A DNA stretch of 64,000 nt from Cryobacterium shii (GCF_004402595.1 NZ_SOFY01000021.1:63235-127234), one strand, 5' to 3'; positions 1 to 11,248 are shown, counted from the stretch's first letter. Program-made: numbers and translations. Notes: generated by a model not told the origin, from the letters alone.

Positions 1-763
1 CGTCACTGAGCGGCGACGAGTTGCCGGCGGTGACGGTGCCGTCCGCGGCGAAGACCGGGCGCAGGCGCCCCAGCGACTCCGGAGTGCTGTTGCCCCGCAC
101 GCCCTCGTCGGTGGAGACCAGAAGCGGCTCACCCTTGCGCTGCGGAACGCTGATCGGCGTGATCTCGCCGTCGAGCAGGCCGGCCTCGGCGGCCGCGGCT
201 GCGCGTTGGTGTGAGGCGGCCGCGATGGCGTCCTGGTCGGCGCGCCCGATGCCGAGGGTGGTGTTGACGTGTTCGGTGGAGAGCCCCATCGACAAACCGT
301 CGAAGGCATCCGTGAGCCCGTCGTGCGCGGCGTGGTCCAGCACGGTGACGCTGCCGAACGGCCAGCCCTGGCGCGAGCCGGGCAGCAGGTGCGGGGCCCG
401 AGACATGGATTCCTGCCCGCCGGCCACGACGACATCCGCTTCGTTCAGACGGATGAGCCGGGCCGCGTCGATGATCGCCGCCAGCCCGGAGAGGCAGACC
501 TTGTTCACCGTCATCGCCGGCACGTTCCAGGGGATGCCGGCACCGATGGAACTCTGCCTGGCCGGGTTCTGGCCGCAGCCAGCCTGGAGCACCTGGCCCA
601 TCAGTACGGCGTCGACCTCGTCGGCGGCCACGCCGGCGCGCGCGAGGGCTCCGACGATGGCGGCGGTCCCCAGCTGCACGGCGGTCAGGGCGGACAGCTG
701 GCCGTTGACGCGGCCCTGGGGCGTGCGCGAGCCCGCGAGGATGACCACTTCGATGTCGCTCAT
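1..763 (-). CDS. Acetyl-CoA acetyltransferase (thiolase), 3' end cut by window edge
   Basis: A thiolase that condenses or cleaves acyl-CoA (acetoacetyl-CoA and 2 acetyl-CoA in the best-known members). About 254 of the usual 390-400 residues are in the window; the C-terminal half with the GHP and CxGGG motifs lies beyond base 1. The acyl-accepting cysteine is seen in VNKVCLSG at about residue 90, followed by the family motifs AGGQESMS and, near the edge, TVTAGNSSPLSD. The ATG at 763 is preceded by a good Shine-Dalgarno (AAAGGAG, seven bases upstream), so this start is firm. It is divergent from ispG across 203 bp. The substrate (biosynthetic or beta-oxidation) cannot be told from the fragment. 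Confidence 0.93.
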   Translation of the reverse strand, partial: MSDIEVVILAGSRTPQGRVNGQLSALTAVQLGTAAIVGALARAGVAADEVDAVLMGQVLQAGCGQNPARQSSIGAGIPWNVPAMTVNKVCLSGLAAIIDAARLIRLNEADVVVAGGQESMSRAPHLLPGSRQGWPFGSVTVLDHAAHDGLTDAFDGLSMGLSTEHVNTTLGIGRADQDAIAAASHQRAAAAAEAGLLDGEITPISVPQRKGEPLLVSTDEGVRGNSTPESLGRLRPVFAADGTVTAGNSSPLSD

Positions 764-954
764 GATGACTCCTTTGTCTTCGTGTTCTCTGATCGTGTTC
801 CGGCTTGCCGCCGGCCTGGTGTTCGTCGTCTCTCCTGACAGTATCGCCGACGTTCGGGCGAGGGGCGGGACCCGGCCGGGACATGGCGCGGGCACGGACG
901 ACGCTGGTCAGAGGGGAGAAATCCTCAGCCCCGGAAAGAACCAGCCGGCTCATC

Positions 955-960
955 TAGAAT
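955..960 (+). promoter_or_regulatory. -10 box of leaderless ispG promoter
   Basis: TAGAAT stands exactly six bases before the ispG GTG. In actinobacteria this TANNNT-N6-RTG spacing places the transcription start on the start codon. No convincing -35 was seen. Confidence 0.6.
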
Positions 961-966
961 GTTGCC

Positions 967-2127
967 GTGGCTGCAATCAACCTGGGAATGCCCAAAGTAC
1001 CTGAAGTACTCGCTCCGCGTCGCAAGTCGCGTCAGATCAAGGTCGGCAAGGTGCTCGTCGGCGGTGACGCCCGCGTCAGCGTGCAGTCGATGACGACGAC
1101 GCCGACGACCGACATCAACGGCACCCTCCAGCAGATCGCCGAATTGACGGCATCAGGATGCGACATCGTGCGCGTCGCGGTGCCGAGCCGGGACGATGCC
1201 GAGGCCCTGCCGATCATCGCCAAGAAGAGCCAGATCCCGGTGATCGCCGACATTCATTTCCAGCCGAGCTACGTGTTCGCGGCGATCGACGCCGGCTGCG
1301 CCGCCGTGCGGGTCAACCCCGGCAACATCCGCAAGTTCGACGACCAGGTGGGCAAGATCGCCGCCGCGGCCAAAGCCGCCGGCGTTTCCCTCCGGATCGG
1401 CGTCAACGCGGGCTCGCTCGAGCCGAGCCTGCTGCAGAAGTACGGCAAGGCCACCCCGGAGGCTCTCGTCGAGAGCGCGGTCTGGGAAGCGAGCCTGTTC
1501 GAGGAGCACGACTTCCACGACTTCAAGATCTCCGTCAAGCACAACGACCCGGTGATCATGGTCAAGGCCTACCGACTGCTCGCGGAACGCGGCGACTGGC
1601 CCCTGCACCTCGGCGTCACCGAGGCCGGACCGTCGTTCCAGGGCACCATCAAGAGCGCCACGGCGTTCGGGATCCTGCTCGGAGAGGGCATCGGAGACAC
1701 CATCCGGGTGTCGCTGAGCGCGCCTCCGGCCGAGGAGATCAAGGTGGGCCTGCAGATCCTGCAGTCACTGAACCTGCGTGAGCGCAAGCTTGAGATCGTG
1801 TCCTGCCCGAGCTGCGGCCGCGCCCAGGTCGACGTGTACAAGCTTGCCAACGACGTCACCGATGGTCTGGAGGGCATGACCGTGCCCCTGCGCGTCGCGG
1901 TGATGGGCTGTGTCGTGAACGGACCGGGCGAGGCTCGGGACGCCGACCTCGGTGTCGCGTCCGGCAACGGCAAGGGCCAGATCTTCGTGCGCGGCGAGGT
2001 CATCAAGACCGTGCCGGAGTCCGAGATCGTGGCGACCCTGATCGAGGAGGCCAATCGGATGGCCGCCGAGATGCCGCCGAGCGAGGACTCCCTCGGCGCT
2101 CCGGTCGTGACGGTCGGCGCCAACTAG
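967..2127 (+). CDS. ispG: 4-hydroxy-3-methylbut-2-enyl diphosphate synthase
   Basis: Penultimate enzyme of the non-mevalonate (MEP) isoprenoid pathway; a 4Fe-4S enzyme that reductively opens methylerythritol cyclodiphosphate to HMBPP. The 386-residue length is normal for the family. Cluster ligands are visible as SCPSCGR (Cys280 and Cys283) and [10 protein letters not shown] (Cys315, with a nearby Glu as the usual fourth ligand). The N-terminal TIM barrel carries the conserved MTTTPTTD and RVNPGNI segments. The GTG start follows a -10 box by six bases, and no Shine-Dalgarno is present, so a leaderless transcript is likely. The gene is followed by a palindromic repeat and then proS. Confidence 0.98.
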   Translation: MAAINLGMPKVPEVLAPRRKSRQIKVGKVLVGGDARVSVQSMTTTPTTDINGTLQQIAELTASGCDIVRVAVPSRDDAEALPIIAKKSQIPVIADIHFQPSYVFAAIDAGCAAVRVNPGNIRKFDDQVGKIAAAAKAAGVSLRIGVNAGSLEPSLLQKYGKATPEALVESAVWEASLFEEHDFHDFKISVKHNDPVIMVKAYRLLAERGDWPLHLGVTEAGPSFQGTIKSATAFGILLGEGIGDTIRVSLSAPPAEEIKVGLQILQSLNLRERKLEIVSCPSCGRAQVDVYKLANDVTDGLEGMTVPLRVAVMGCVVNGPGEARDADLGVASGNGKGQIFVRGEVIKTVPESEIVATLIEEANRMAAEMPPSEDSLGAPVVTVGAN

Positions 2128-2160
2128 CCGAGCTCATCAGCGCAGCACCGTGCCGGCGGC

Positions 2161-2247
2161 GAACCAATTCGACGGAGATTTTGCGGTAAAACTGCTGTTT
2201 CGCAGGGTTCAGGGCCGATTTCGGCAGAATCTCCGTCGAATTCGTTC
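2161..2247. repeat. Family A palindromic intergenic element, copy 1
   Basis: Terminal inverted repeats at 2161-2180 and 2228-2247 match at 19 of 20 positions and contain the core AATTCGACGGAGATT. The interior is unrelated in sequence to the other copies but holds two small hairpins, CTGC/GCAG (2192-2205) and GCCG/CGGC (2214-2225), so the whole can fold as a three-way junction. It lies between ispG and proS, both on the plus strand. Other copies are at 4199, 21374 and 32767. Confidence 0.9.
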
Positions 2248-2399
2248 GGGACGGAACTGCTGCAGGGACGCTGGCTCAGTCGTCACCGGGTCCACCACGG
2301 GCATCCGTCGCCCTCGATGTTTGGATCCGCCCGCCGGCCCGATGCCGGCCAGTCAGCCAGCCCGCCCGCCGCCCGTCGGTCGGGCCGGCCAGCGCGCCG

Positions 2400-2405
2400 T
2401 AAAGT
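2400..2405 (+). promoter_or_regulatory. -10 box of leaderless proS promoter
   Basis: TAAAGT ends six bases before the proS GTG, giving a predicted transcription start at the start codon. No Shine-Dalgarno precedes the GTG. Confidence 0.55.
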
Positions 2406-2411
2406 AGGTGC

Positions 2412-4175
<1,764 letters not shown>

Positions 4176-4198
4176 GGCGCTGCAGCCTCTCACGCCCC

Positions 4199-4285
4199 CA
4201 ACGAATTCGACGGAGATTTTGGCCGCATTGGCCTAAAACGCCCTGGAAAACCGCAATTAGCGGTGAATCTCCGTCGAATTGGTTC
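4199..4285. repeat. Family A palindromic intergenic element, copy 2
   Basis: Inverted ends AACGAATTCGACGGAGATT (from 4199/4200) and its near-complement ending at 4285. Two internal hairpins: GGCC-GCATT-GGCC at 4221-4233 and CCGC-AATTA-GCGG at 4251-4263. It sits between the convergent ends of proS and the DUF1206 gene. Confidence 0.9.
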
Positions 4286-4349
4286 ACGGCCGGCCTCTTT
4301 CCCGGACGGTGATGTCCGTCGTTCGAGGTGCGTTGTCGTTCGATGTGCG

Positions 4350-5177
4350 TCAGAGGCGGGCGAGCCGGGACCGGGCGAAGCAGTACAAGCCGTAGGCGAT
4401 CAGGCCCGCGCCGACCACCACCAGGATCGCGACCCCGAACGGCAGGGCGACGAGTGCCTTCAGCGCGCCGTCCATGCCGGTGGCCTTGTCGGGGTTGTGC
4501 GTGAACGCCGCGACCGCGAAGAGGACGCCGACGGTGCCGAGCGCGATGCCCTCAGCGCTGTAGCCCACGGTGCCGAGTGCCACCACCGCCGTGCCGGCCG
4601 CCCCGCGGGGCACCGTGATGCTCTCGGTGAACTTGTGGCTGGCGCCGCGCACGACGAAGACGGCCCCGATGCCGAGCACGACCAGACCGCCGATGAACAG
4701 CAGGATGACCCCGCCCGGGAGCCCGAGCAGGGTCGCCGTGGAATCCCGGGCGGTTTCGGACGAACTCGCCGAGGCGCCGCGCGCGAACGTGAGCGCCGTG
4801 GCCGCGATCAGGAGGAAGACGGCGCCCTTGCCGATCAGGACGGCGCGTTTGGCCCACTTGCGCTTGGGGTCGCGCGCGGGTTCGACGAAGGCCTGAACCA
4901 GATACCAGAGACCGAGCGCGGCCAGGCCGATCACCACCGTCCACAGCAGGAACACGCCGCCCGGGGTGCGTGCGAGCTGACCGAGCGCGCCCGACTGGTC
5001 TGCCGAACCGCCGCCCGCGCCCGCGCCGGTCGCCACGCTGATCGCGATCGAGCCGATCATCACGTGCAGCAGGCCGTTCACCGCGTAGCCGGCGCGGGCC
5101 AGCAGCTGGAACGTTCGGCTGCCTTCGACGGTTCGGGCTGCATCCTGGGCATTGTCAGAAACGGATTCGGGTGTCAT
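4350..5177 (-). CDS. DUF1206 family integral membrane protein
   Basis: 275 residues with three repeated units of about 70-80 residues, each with two hydrophobic helices and starting with an AR/AK-x-GY-x-G type segment: LLARAGYAVNGLLHV, VLIGKGAVFLLI and VALGTVGYSAEGIAL. This is the triple-repeat architecture of DUF1206 proteins, giving about six membrane spans. Function is unknown. The ATG at 5177 is preceded by TACGCT and six bases, which fits a leaderless start. It is convergent with proS and divergent from nusA. Confidence 0.88.
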   Translation of the reverse strand: MTPESVSDNAQDAARTVEGSRTFQLLARAGYAVNGLLHVMIGSIAISVATGAGAGGGSADQSGALGQLARTPGGVFLLWTVVIGLAALGLWYLVQAFVEPARDPKRKWAKRAVLIGKGAVFLLIAATALTFARGASASSSETARDSTATLLGLPGGVILLFIGGLVVLGIGAVFVVRGASHKFTESITVPRGAAGTAVVALGTVGYSAEGIALGTVGVLFAVAAFTHNPDKATGMDGALKALVALPFGVAILVVVGAGLIAYGLYCFARSRLARL

Positions 5178-5183
5178 CCGGCC

Positions 5184-5189
5184 AGCGTA
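5184..5189 (-). promoter_or_regulatory. -10 box of leaderless DUF1206 gene promoter
   Basis: On the minus strand TACGCT is followed by six bases and the ATG at 5177. Confidence 0.55.
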
Positions 5190-5334
5190 GCGTCGAGTCT
5201 ATTGCCGGGGCAGGGTCAGTTTCCGTGCCTGGCGTCCCCGGTCCGGGTGACGGGGACCCGAGGAGTCGGGTACCGTATAGGAGAGCCCGCTGCGCAGTTT
5301 CGCGGCGGCAAGATCTGAATAGAGGAGGCCGGCC

Positions 5335-6345
5335 ATGGACATCGACCTCAGCGTGTTGCGGCAGATGGAGCGCGAGAAAGAGATTCCCTTCGAGGAACTC
5401 GTGCAGATTATTGAGCAAGCAATTCTGACGGCCTATCAGAAGCACACCCACCAGGGTGACGCTCCGAAGCAGGCCGTCGAGGAAGAGCCGGAAGCGCGCG
5501 TCGTACTCGACCGCAAGACCGGCCACGTCGACATTTTTGTGCCCGAAAACGATGAAGAGGGCAACGTCGTCGGCGAAGCCGTCGACAACCCCACCGACTT
5601 CGGCCGCATCGCGGCCTTCGCGGCCAAGCAGGTCATCAACCAGCGTCTGCGCGATCTGGCCGACGACGCCGTGCTCGGCGAGTTCAAGGGCCGTGAGGGC
5701 GAGATCGTCGCCGGGATCATCCAGCAGGGACCGAACCCGCGCATGATCCACGTCGACCTGGGCACGATCGAAGCGATCCTGCCGCCCGAGGAGCAGGTGC
5801 CGAGCGAGAGCTACGTGCACGGGCAGCGCATCCGCGTCTACGTCACGGCCGTCGGCAAGGGTCTGAAGGGCCCGCAGATCACCGTGTCGCGCACACACCC
5901 GTCCCTGGTGCGGCGCCTGTTCGCCCTCGAGGTCCCGGAGATCGCCAGCGGCGTCGTCGAGATCGTGTCGCTGGCCCGCGAAGCAGGCCACCGCACCAAG
6001 ATGGCCGTTCGCGCCACCGAGCCCGGCGTCAACGCCAAGGGCGCCTGCATCGGCGAACTCGGCCAGCGCGTGCGAGCCGTCACCGTGGAGCTCAACAACG
6101 AGAAGATCGACATCGTCGACTACTCGCCCGACCTCGCCACTTTCGTGGCCAGCGCGCTGTCGCCCGCGAAGGTGACCAGCGCCTATGTGATCGATGAGTC
6201 CATCAAGGCCGTCCGCGCCCTCGTGCCCGACTACCAGCTGTCGCTGGCGATCGGCAAGGAAGGCCAGAATGCGCGCCTCGCGGCGAAGCTTACGGGTGCC
6301 AAAATCGACATCCAGCCGGACAGCATTCTGGAGGATGCCGAATAG
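5335..6345 (+). CDS. nusA: Transcription termination/antitermination factor NusA
   Basis: RNA polymerase-associated factor controlling pausing, termination and antitermination. The 336 residues contain the N-terminal RNAP-binding domain (1-120), an S1 domain with GREGEIVAGIIQQG (about 120-190) and two KH domains (about 200-336; GELGQRVRAV and IGKEGQNARLA). The C-terminal acidic repeats of proteobacterial NusA are absent, as is normal in actinobacteria. A strong Shine-Dalgarno (AGAGGAGG) precedes the ATG. It heads the nusA-ylxR-infB cluster; rimP, the usual upstream neighbour, is not here. Confidence 0.98.
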   Translation: MDIDLSVLRQMEREKEIPFEELVQIIEQAILTAYQKHTHQGDAPKQAVEEEPEARVVLDRKTGHVDIFVPENDEEGNVVGEAVDNPTDFGRIAAFAAKQVINQRLRDLADDAVLGEFKGREGEIVAGIIQQGPNPRMIHVDLGTIEAILPPEEQVPSESYVHGQRIRVYVTAVGKGLKGPQITVSRTHPSLVRRLFALEVPEIASGVVEIVSLAREAGHRTKMAVRATEPGVNAKGACIGELGQRVRAVTVELNNEKIDIVDYSPDLATFVASALSPAKVTSAYVIDESIKAVRALVPDYQLSLAIGKEGQNARLAAKLTGAKIDIQPDSILEDAE

Positions 6346-6353
6346 GGGGTACG

Positions 6354-6611
6354 ATGGAACCCGTTAGAACGTGCATTGGATGCCGTTCGCGCGCTCCGCA
6401 GTCCTCATTATTGAGGGTTGTAGCCCGAGAATCGGAACTCGTGGTGGATGAAACCGCCACTCTGTCTGGGCGAGGCGCGTGGCTGCATCCCACTACCGCG
6501 TGCTTCCAGGATGCACAGCGGCGACACGCTTTCGGGCGTGCCCTTCGCGTGACCAGTTCTTTGGACGCGAAACAACTAGAGAACAGGCTGAACAGGCTTA
6601 TGGATAACTAA
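6354..6611 (+). CDS. ylxR: YlxR family RNA-binding protein (DUF448)
   Basis: 85 residues starting eight bases after nusA. It has the family hallmark RTCIGCR near the N-terminus and a GRGAWLHP segment, both diagnostic of the YlxR fold (a small RNA-binding protein; homologues bind RNase P RNA or act as nucleoid-associated regulators). It is co-transcribed with nusA and infB. The C-terminus is a short charged helix. Confidence 0.93.
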   Translation: MEPVRTCIGCRSRAPQSSLLRVVARESELVVDETATLSGRGAWLHPTTACFQDAQRRHAFGRALRVTSSLDAKQLENRLNRLMDN

Positions 6612-6687
6612 TGAGCGGCTCGAAATGAGACCCGTCCGTTACTAACGGTCTGCCCCTTTCCGGGTGCAGGCCCGGAACAGGAGAATT

Positions 6688-9549
6688 GTGGCTGCAAAAC
6701 CACGCGTACACGAGATCGCCAGCGAGCTCGGAGTCGACAGCAAGGTAGCCCTTGCCAAATTGAAGGAAATGGGCGAGTTCGTCAAGGGACCGTCCAGTAG
6801 TGTTGAACCCCCGGTAGCGCGCCGTCTGCGCGCCGCCCTCCAGGCCGAGTCCGGTGCGGCATCGAGCACGTCTGCGGCAGTTCCCGCCGGGGCGACCCCC
6901 GCCGCGGCAGCAGCACCGGCCAAGCCGGGTGCCGCCCGTCCGTCACCGGCCAAGCTCGCCGTCAAGCCGGGCGCACGTCCTGTCGCCGAGGTTCCCGCAG
7001 CGGTCCCCGCCGCGGACGCCCCGCCGATGCCGACGGCCCCGCTGACCGTTGCCGAGCGTCAGGCGCAGGCAGCCGAGAAGGCCGCAGCGGCTGAGAAGTC
7101 CGCCGCCGCCGAGAAGGCCGCTGCCGCAGCCGCCGAGCCGGCCGCCGCGACGGATGTTCCGGCCGCCAAGACCGAGGGCGCGGTGGCATCCGCTGCCAAG
7201 CCCGGTGGCTCCGTTCCGAAGCCGCCGGCTGCGCGTCCGGGCAACAACCCGTTCGCCAGCAACCAGGGCATGGGCAAGACCCCTAGCCCGCGTCCGGGCA
7301 ACAACCCGTTCGCCAGTGCACAGGGCATGGGCCAGCGCCCGCCGTCCACGTCTTCCCCCAGCAACATTCCCCGCCCCGCTGCTCCGCGCCCCGGCGCGCC
7401 GCGTCCGGGCGGACCCGGCCAGGCTCCGCGCCCGACCGGTTTCGGTCAGCGCCCGGGTGCCTTCCAGCGTCCCGGTGGCGCTCCGGGCGGCGCCGGCGGC
7501 GCACGCCCCGGCTTCCAGCGCCCCGGTGGCGCTCCGGCTGGAGCCCCCGGCTTCGGTCCGCCCCGCCCCGCTGGTGGCGGTGGCGCCGGTGGTCGCGGTC
7601 GCGGCCCCGGCGGCGGAACCGCTGGTGCCTTCGGTCGCGGTGGCGGCAAGAACAAGGCCCGCAAGTCCAAGCGCACGAAGAGGGCAGAGTTCGAGCTGCG
7701 CGAGGCCCCGTCGCTGGGTGGCGTCAGCGTCCCCCGCGGCGACGGCGGAACCGTTGTGCGTCTGCGCCGCGGTGCCTCGATCACGGACTTCGCCGACAAG
7801 ATCGACGCGAGCCCCGGAAACCTGGTCACCGTTCTGTTCCACCTCGGTGAGATGGCAACGGCGACCGAGTCCCTCGACGAGGCCACCTTCGACGTGCTCG
7901 GCAGCGAGCTCGGCTACAAGATCCAGATGGTCTCGCCCGACGACGAAGACCGCGAGCTCCTGCTTGCCTTCGACATCGACATCGACCAGGAACTCGAAGA
8001 CGAGACCGACGAAGAACTCTTCGCCCGGCCTCCCGTCGTCACGGTCATGGGCCACGTTGACCACGGTAAGACGGCTCTCCTCGACGCCATCCGTAACGCC
8101 AAGGTGGCCGCGGGCGAAGCCGGCGGGATCACCCAGCACATCGGTGCGTACCAGGTCGTCACCGAGCACGAGGGCATCGAACGCGCCATCACCTTCATTG
8201 ACACACCGGGCCACGAGGCGTTCACCGCCATGCGTGCACGTGGTGCGCAGGTGACGGACATCGCGATCCTCGTGGTCGCGGCGGACGACGGCATCATGCC
8301 GCAGACGATTGAGGCGCTCAACCACGCCCAGGCCGCCAACGTGCCGATCGTGGTCGCAGTGAACAAGATCGACAAGGAAGGCGCGAACCCGCAGAAGGTG
8401 CGCCAGCAGCTCACCGAATTCGGACTCGTCGCGGAGGAATACGGCGGAGACGTCATGTTCGTCGACGTGTCGGCCAAGCAGGGAATCGGCATCCAGGAAA
8501 TCCTGAACGCCGTGCTGCTCACCGCGGACGCCGGACTCGACCTGCGTGCCAACCCCGACAAGGACGCTCGCGGCGTGGCCATCGAGGCTCGCCTCGACAA
8601 GGGCCGCGGCGCCGTTGCAACCGTGCTCATCCAGTCCGGAACCCTGCACGTCGGAGACTCCATCGTGGCGGGAACGGCCTACGGCCGTGTTCGTGCGATG
8701 GCAGACGAGAACGGCGTCCCCGTGCTCGCCGCCACCCCGTCCAGGGCCGTCCAGGTTCAGGGCCTCTCCAGTGTTCCGCGCGCCGGTGACACCTTCCTCG
8801 TGATCGAGGAAGACCGCACGGCACGTCAGATCGCCGAGAAGCGCGAAGCCGCCGAGCGGAACGCTTTGCTGGCCAAGGCCCGCAAGCGCATCAGCCTCGA
8901 GGACTTCACTCGTGCACTCGAAGAGGGCAAGGTCGAATCGCTCAACCTCATCATCAAGGGCGACGTGTCCGGTGCCGTCGAGGCACTGGAAGAGTCGCTC
9001 CTCAAGATCGAGGTCGACGATTCGGTTCAGCTGCGCATCATCCACCGCGGAGTGGGTGCGGTCACGGAGAGCGACGTCAACCTCGCCACCGTCGACAACG
9101 CCATCATCATCGGCTTCAACGTTCGCCCCGACACGAAGGCACGCGAACGCGCCGCCCGTGAAGGCGTGGACGTGCGCTTCTACTCCGTCATCTACAACGC
9201 ACTCGAGGACATTGAGAACTCCCTCAAGGGAATGCTCAAGCCCGAGTTCGAAGAGGTGCAGAGTGGTGTCGCCGAGATCCGCGAGGTGTTCAGCTCCTCC
9301 AAGTTCGGAAACGTCGCCGGTGTCATCGTTCGTTCGGGTGTCATCACCAGGAACGCCAAGGCGCGGGTCATCCGCAACGGCATCGTCGTGGGAGACAACC
9401 TGGGCATCGAGTCGCTGCGCCGGTTCAAGGACGACGTCACCGAGGTCCGCACGGACTTCGAGTGTGGTATCGGCCTGGGCAAGTTCAACGACATCCAGAT
9501 CGGTGACGAGATCGAGACGATCGAAATGAAGGAAAAGCCGCGGGTCTAA
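6688..9549 (+). CDS. infB: Translation initiation factor IF-2
   Basis: GTPase that brings fMet-tRNA to the 30S subunit. The GTG at 6688 is chosen because AGGAGA stands just upstream and the protein then begins [10 protein letters not shown], as expected; an in-frame GTG at 6664 lacks this. The 953 residues comprise an IF2N domain (1-60), a long Ala/Pro/Gly-rich linker (about 60-330) with the near-repeat [14 protein letters not shown] twice and a GFQRPGGAP-type repeat, a second N-domain (about 350-430), the GTPase domain (GHVDHGKT near 455, DTPGHE, NKID), and domains II-IV. The linker length and composition are typical of actinobacteria. Confidence 0.98.
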   Translation: MAAKPRVHEIASELGVDSKVALAKLKEMGEFVKGPSSSVEPPVARRLRAALQAESGAASSTSAAVPAGATPAAAAAPAKPGAARPSPAKLAVKPGARPVAEVPAAVPAADAPPMPTAPLTVAERQAQAAEKAAAAEKSAAAEKAAAAAAEPAAATDVPAAKTEGAVASAAKPGGSVPKPPAARPGNNPFASNQGMGKTPSPRPGNNPFASAQGMGQRPPSTSSPSNIPRPAAPRPGAPRPGGPGQAPRPTGFGQRPGAFQRPGGAPGGAGGARPGFQRPGGAPAGAPGFGPPRPAGGGGAGGRGRGPGGGTAGAFGRGGGKNKARKSKRTKRAEFELREAPSLGGVSVPRGDGGTVVRLRRGASITDFADKIDASPGNLVTVLFHLGEMATATESLDEATFDVLGSELGYKIQMVSPDDEDRELLLAFDIDIDQELEDETDEELFARPPVVTVMGHVDHGKTALLDAIRNAKVAAGEAGGITQHIGAYQVVTEHEGIERAITFIDTPGHEAFTAMRARGAQVTDIAILVVAADDGIMPQTIEALNHAQAANVPIVVAVNKIDKEGANPQKVRQQLTEFGLVAEEYGGDVMFVDVSAKQGIGIQEILNAVLLTADAGLDLRANPDKDARGVAIEARLDKGRGAVATVLIQSGTLHVGDSIVAGTAYGRVRAMADENGVPVLAATPSRAVQVQGLSSVPRAGDTFLVIEEDRTARQIAEKREAAERNALLAKARKRISLEDFTRALEEGKVESLNLIIKGDVSGAVEALEESLLKIEVDDSVQLRIIHRGVGAVTESDVNLATVDNAIIIGFNVRPDTKARERAAREGVDVRFYSVIYNALEDIENSLKGMLKPEFEEVQSGVAEIREVFSSSKFGNVAGVIVRSGVITRNAKARVIRNGIVVGDNLGIESLRRFKDDVTEVRTDFECGIGLGKFNDIQIGDEIETIEMKEKPRV

Positions 9550-9565
9550 CCACCTCCGGATGATG

Positions 9566-9615
9566 GTGCGGGTTTCGTTCGCGTCCCTGAACGAGGGTGA
9601 GGACGGGACCCGCAC
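9566..9615 (+). other. Stem-loop between infB and rbfA
   Basis: Outer stem GTGCGGGT (9566-9573) with ACCCGCAC (9608-9615) encloses CGTTC/GAACG (9576-9593). A short T-run follows about ten bases later. It may be an attenuator or a processing site; no function is shown. Confidence 0.35.
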
Positions 9616-9647
9616 TTCGGTAGTTTTTCGAAAATAGGAGTAAGACC

Positions 9648-10175
9648 ATGGCAGATCCGGCACGCGCCAGGAAAATGGCCGACCGCATCAAGGTCATCGT
9701 GGCCAAGCGGATCGAGCGCGGCCTGCGGGACCCACGGCTCGGTTTCGTGACCATCACGGACGTCAAGGTGACCGGCGACCTTCAGCATGCCTCGGTGTTC
9801 TACACCGTCTACGGCAATGCCGAGGAACGCGCCGACAGCGCCGCCGCGCTCAAGGCGGCGACCGGGATGCTGCGCAGTGAGGTGGGCAAGAACATCACGG
9901 CCCGGCTCACCCCGTCGCTCGAATTCATCGCCGACGCGATCCCGGAGAACGCCGCGCTCATCGACGATCTCCTGCGTGAGGCGCGCGAGCGCGACACCCA
10001 GGTCGAGGAGCAGGCCCGCACGGCGAAGTACGCCGGTGAGGAGGACCCGTACGTCAAGCCGCGTGAGTACGACGAGGCTGACGAAGACGATGATGAAGAA
10101 GACGACGAGGATGTCGTGGTGGCCCCGGCCGCCCAGCACGCCGAAGCGCCCCTCGATGAGGAATCCCGCCAGTAA
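9648..10175 (+). CDS. rbfA: Ribosome-binding factor A
   Basis: Binds the 30S subunit and matures 16S rRNA. Residues 1-118 form the single KH-like RbfA domain (conserved RVxxxIKVIVAKRIERGLRDPR-type start, FVTITDVKVTGDLQHA). Residues 125-175 are an unusually acidic tail with a run of Asp/Glu near 138-150. AATAGGAG precedes the ATG as Shine-Dalgarno. It lies 98 bp after infB, so it is probably in the same operon. Confidence 0.96.
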   Translation: MADPARARKMADRIKVIVAKRIERGLRDPRLGFVTITDVKVTGDLQHASVFYTVYGNAEERADSAAALKAATGMLRSEVGKNITARLTPSLEFIADAIPENAALIDDLLREARERDTQVEEQARTAKYAGEEDPYVKPREYDEADEDDDEEDDEDVVVAPAAQHAEAPLDEESRQ

Positions 10176-10220
10176 GTCGCGCCTGTAGGGCGGGATCCTC
10201 AGGGATCGCGTTCGCTAACG

Positions 10221-10248
10221 CGGTGCGGTGCGGTGCGGTGCGGTGCGG
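10221..10248. repeat. Pentanucleotide microsatellite (CGGTG)5
   Basis: Five perfect CGGTG units plus CGG in the short gap between the convergent ends of rbfA and mutY. Confidence 0.9.
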
Positions 10249-10293
10249 CTCAGGCCGGTCCGCGCCGCTTCTTTTTTGCCCGGGTTCCGATGC

Positions 10294-11226
10294 TCACTCG
10301 TGCGGCAGCACGTAGAGCCCGGCCCCGGCCGACACCGCGAGCCCGTCGGCCAGCAGGCCGGTCAGGGCGCGCTCGCGCTGGACGGCCTCGGGCCACAACC
10401 CGCTGATCTCGGCATCCGTCACCGGGTGCCGGGTCGCGCGCAGCTCGGCCATGATCAGGCCGCGCACCTGCCGGTCGCTGCCCTCGAACTTCTTTTGCAC
10501 TGCCTTTCGCGGGCCGCTGTAGGCGGGATAGCCGGCGGCGCGCCAGCGGCACAGGTCGCGGATCGGGCACCCGTCGCAGCGTGGGGACTTCGCGGTGCAG
10601 ACGACCGCGCCGAGCTCCATGATGCCGGCGTTGAATCGGGCGGCCTCGTCGCGGCCGGCGGGCAGCAGCGCGGACATGGCGTCGAGGTCGCGGCCGCGGC
10701 TCGGCGGGGCGGGTTCGGCCTGGCCGGCCACGGCGCGGGCGATGACCCTTCTCGTGTTGGTGTCGACGACCGGATGCCGGTGGCCGTAGGCGAATGCGGC
10801 GACCGCCCGGGCGGTGTAATCGCCAATCCCGGTGAGACCGAGCAGGGCGTCGACGTCCTCCGGGACAAGGCCGCCGTGGCGTTCGGTGATCTCCACCGCG
10901 GCTGCGTGCAGCCAGAGCGCGCGGCGCGGGTAGCCGAGCGTCGCCCAGGCCCGCACCGCCTCGCCTGGCGGCACGGCCGCGAGGTGCGCCGGGGTGGGCC
11001 AGCGCTCGAGCCACTCCTCCAGGCGTGGAATCACGCGGCTGACCGGGGTCTGCTGCAGCATGAACTCACTCACCAGCACGCCCCAGGCGCCGAAGCCGTC
11101 CCGGCGCCAAGGCAGGTCGCGGGCGTTCAGATGGAACCAGGCGTTGATGCCGGGGCTGAGGTCTGGGCTGAGTGCGGGGCCGAGTGCCGGGCTGGCTGCC
11201 GGGCTGCCGGTGACTGTGACGTTCAC
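10294..11226 (-). CDS. mutY: A/G-specific adenine glycosylase
   Basis: Base-excision repair enzyme removing adenine opposite 8-oxoguanine. 310 residues: helix-hairpin-helix with LTGIGDYTARAV, the catalytic aspartate in VVDTNTRRVIAR, and a 4Fe-4S cluster loop with Cys spacing C-x6-C-x2-C-x5-C (CTAKSPRCDGCPIRDLC). The C-terminal NUDIX-like 8-oxoG recognition domain of E. coli MutY is reduced or missing; only about 65 residues follow the cluster, ending in a short winged segment, as in other actinobacterial short forms. Residues 7-26 are a low-complexity Ser/Pro/Ala stretch encoded by imperfect repeats. The GTG at 11226 has TAGGTT six bases upstream. Confidence 0.95.
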   Translation of the reverse strand: MNVTVTGSPAASPALGPALSPDLSPGINAWFHLNARDLPWRRDGFGAWGVLVSEFMLQQTPVSRVIPRLEEWLERWPTPAHLAAVPPGEAVRAWATLGYPRRALWLHAAAVEITERHGGLVPEDVDALLGLTGIGDYTARAVAAFAYGHRHPVVDTNTRRVIARAVAGQAEPAPPSRGRDLDAMSALLPAGRDEAARFNAGIMELGAVVCTAKSPRCDGCPIRDLCRWRAAGYPAYSGPRKAVQKKFEGSDRQVRGLIMAELRATRHPVTDAEISGLWPEAVQRERALTGLLADGLAVSAGAGLYVLPHE

Positions 11227-11248
11227 CGTTCTAACCTAGGCTCGATCC
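11227..11248. promoter_or_regulatory. 22-bp divergent promoter region with overlapping -10 boxes
   Basis: Only 22 bp separate the divergent starts of mutY (GTG, 11226) and the kinase-like gene (ATG, 11249). TAGGTT on the minus strand (plus-strand 11233-11238) and TAGGCT on the plus strand (11237-11242) overlap by two bases, and each lies exactly six bases from its start codon. Both transcripts are predicted to be leaderless. Confidence 0.65.

Noticed and set aside
2248-2411. A possible T-box or long leader upstream of proS.
   Set aside because: No T-box core or terminator/antiterminator pair is visible, and the -10 box directly before the GTG argues for a leaderless transcript.
6943-9663. 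A 906-residue open frame antisense to infB (and similar long antisense frames at 2283-4193 and 18919-20340).
   Set aside because: They mirror the codon structure of the strong plus-strand genes in GC-rich DNA and contain no recognisable domains, only Arg/Gly/Asp/Val-rich shadow sequence.
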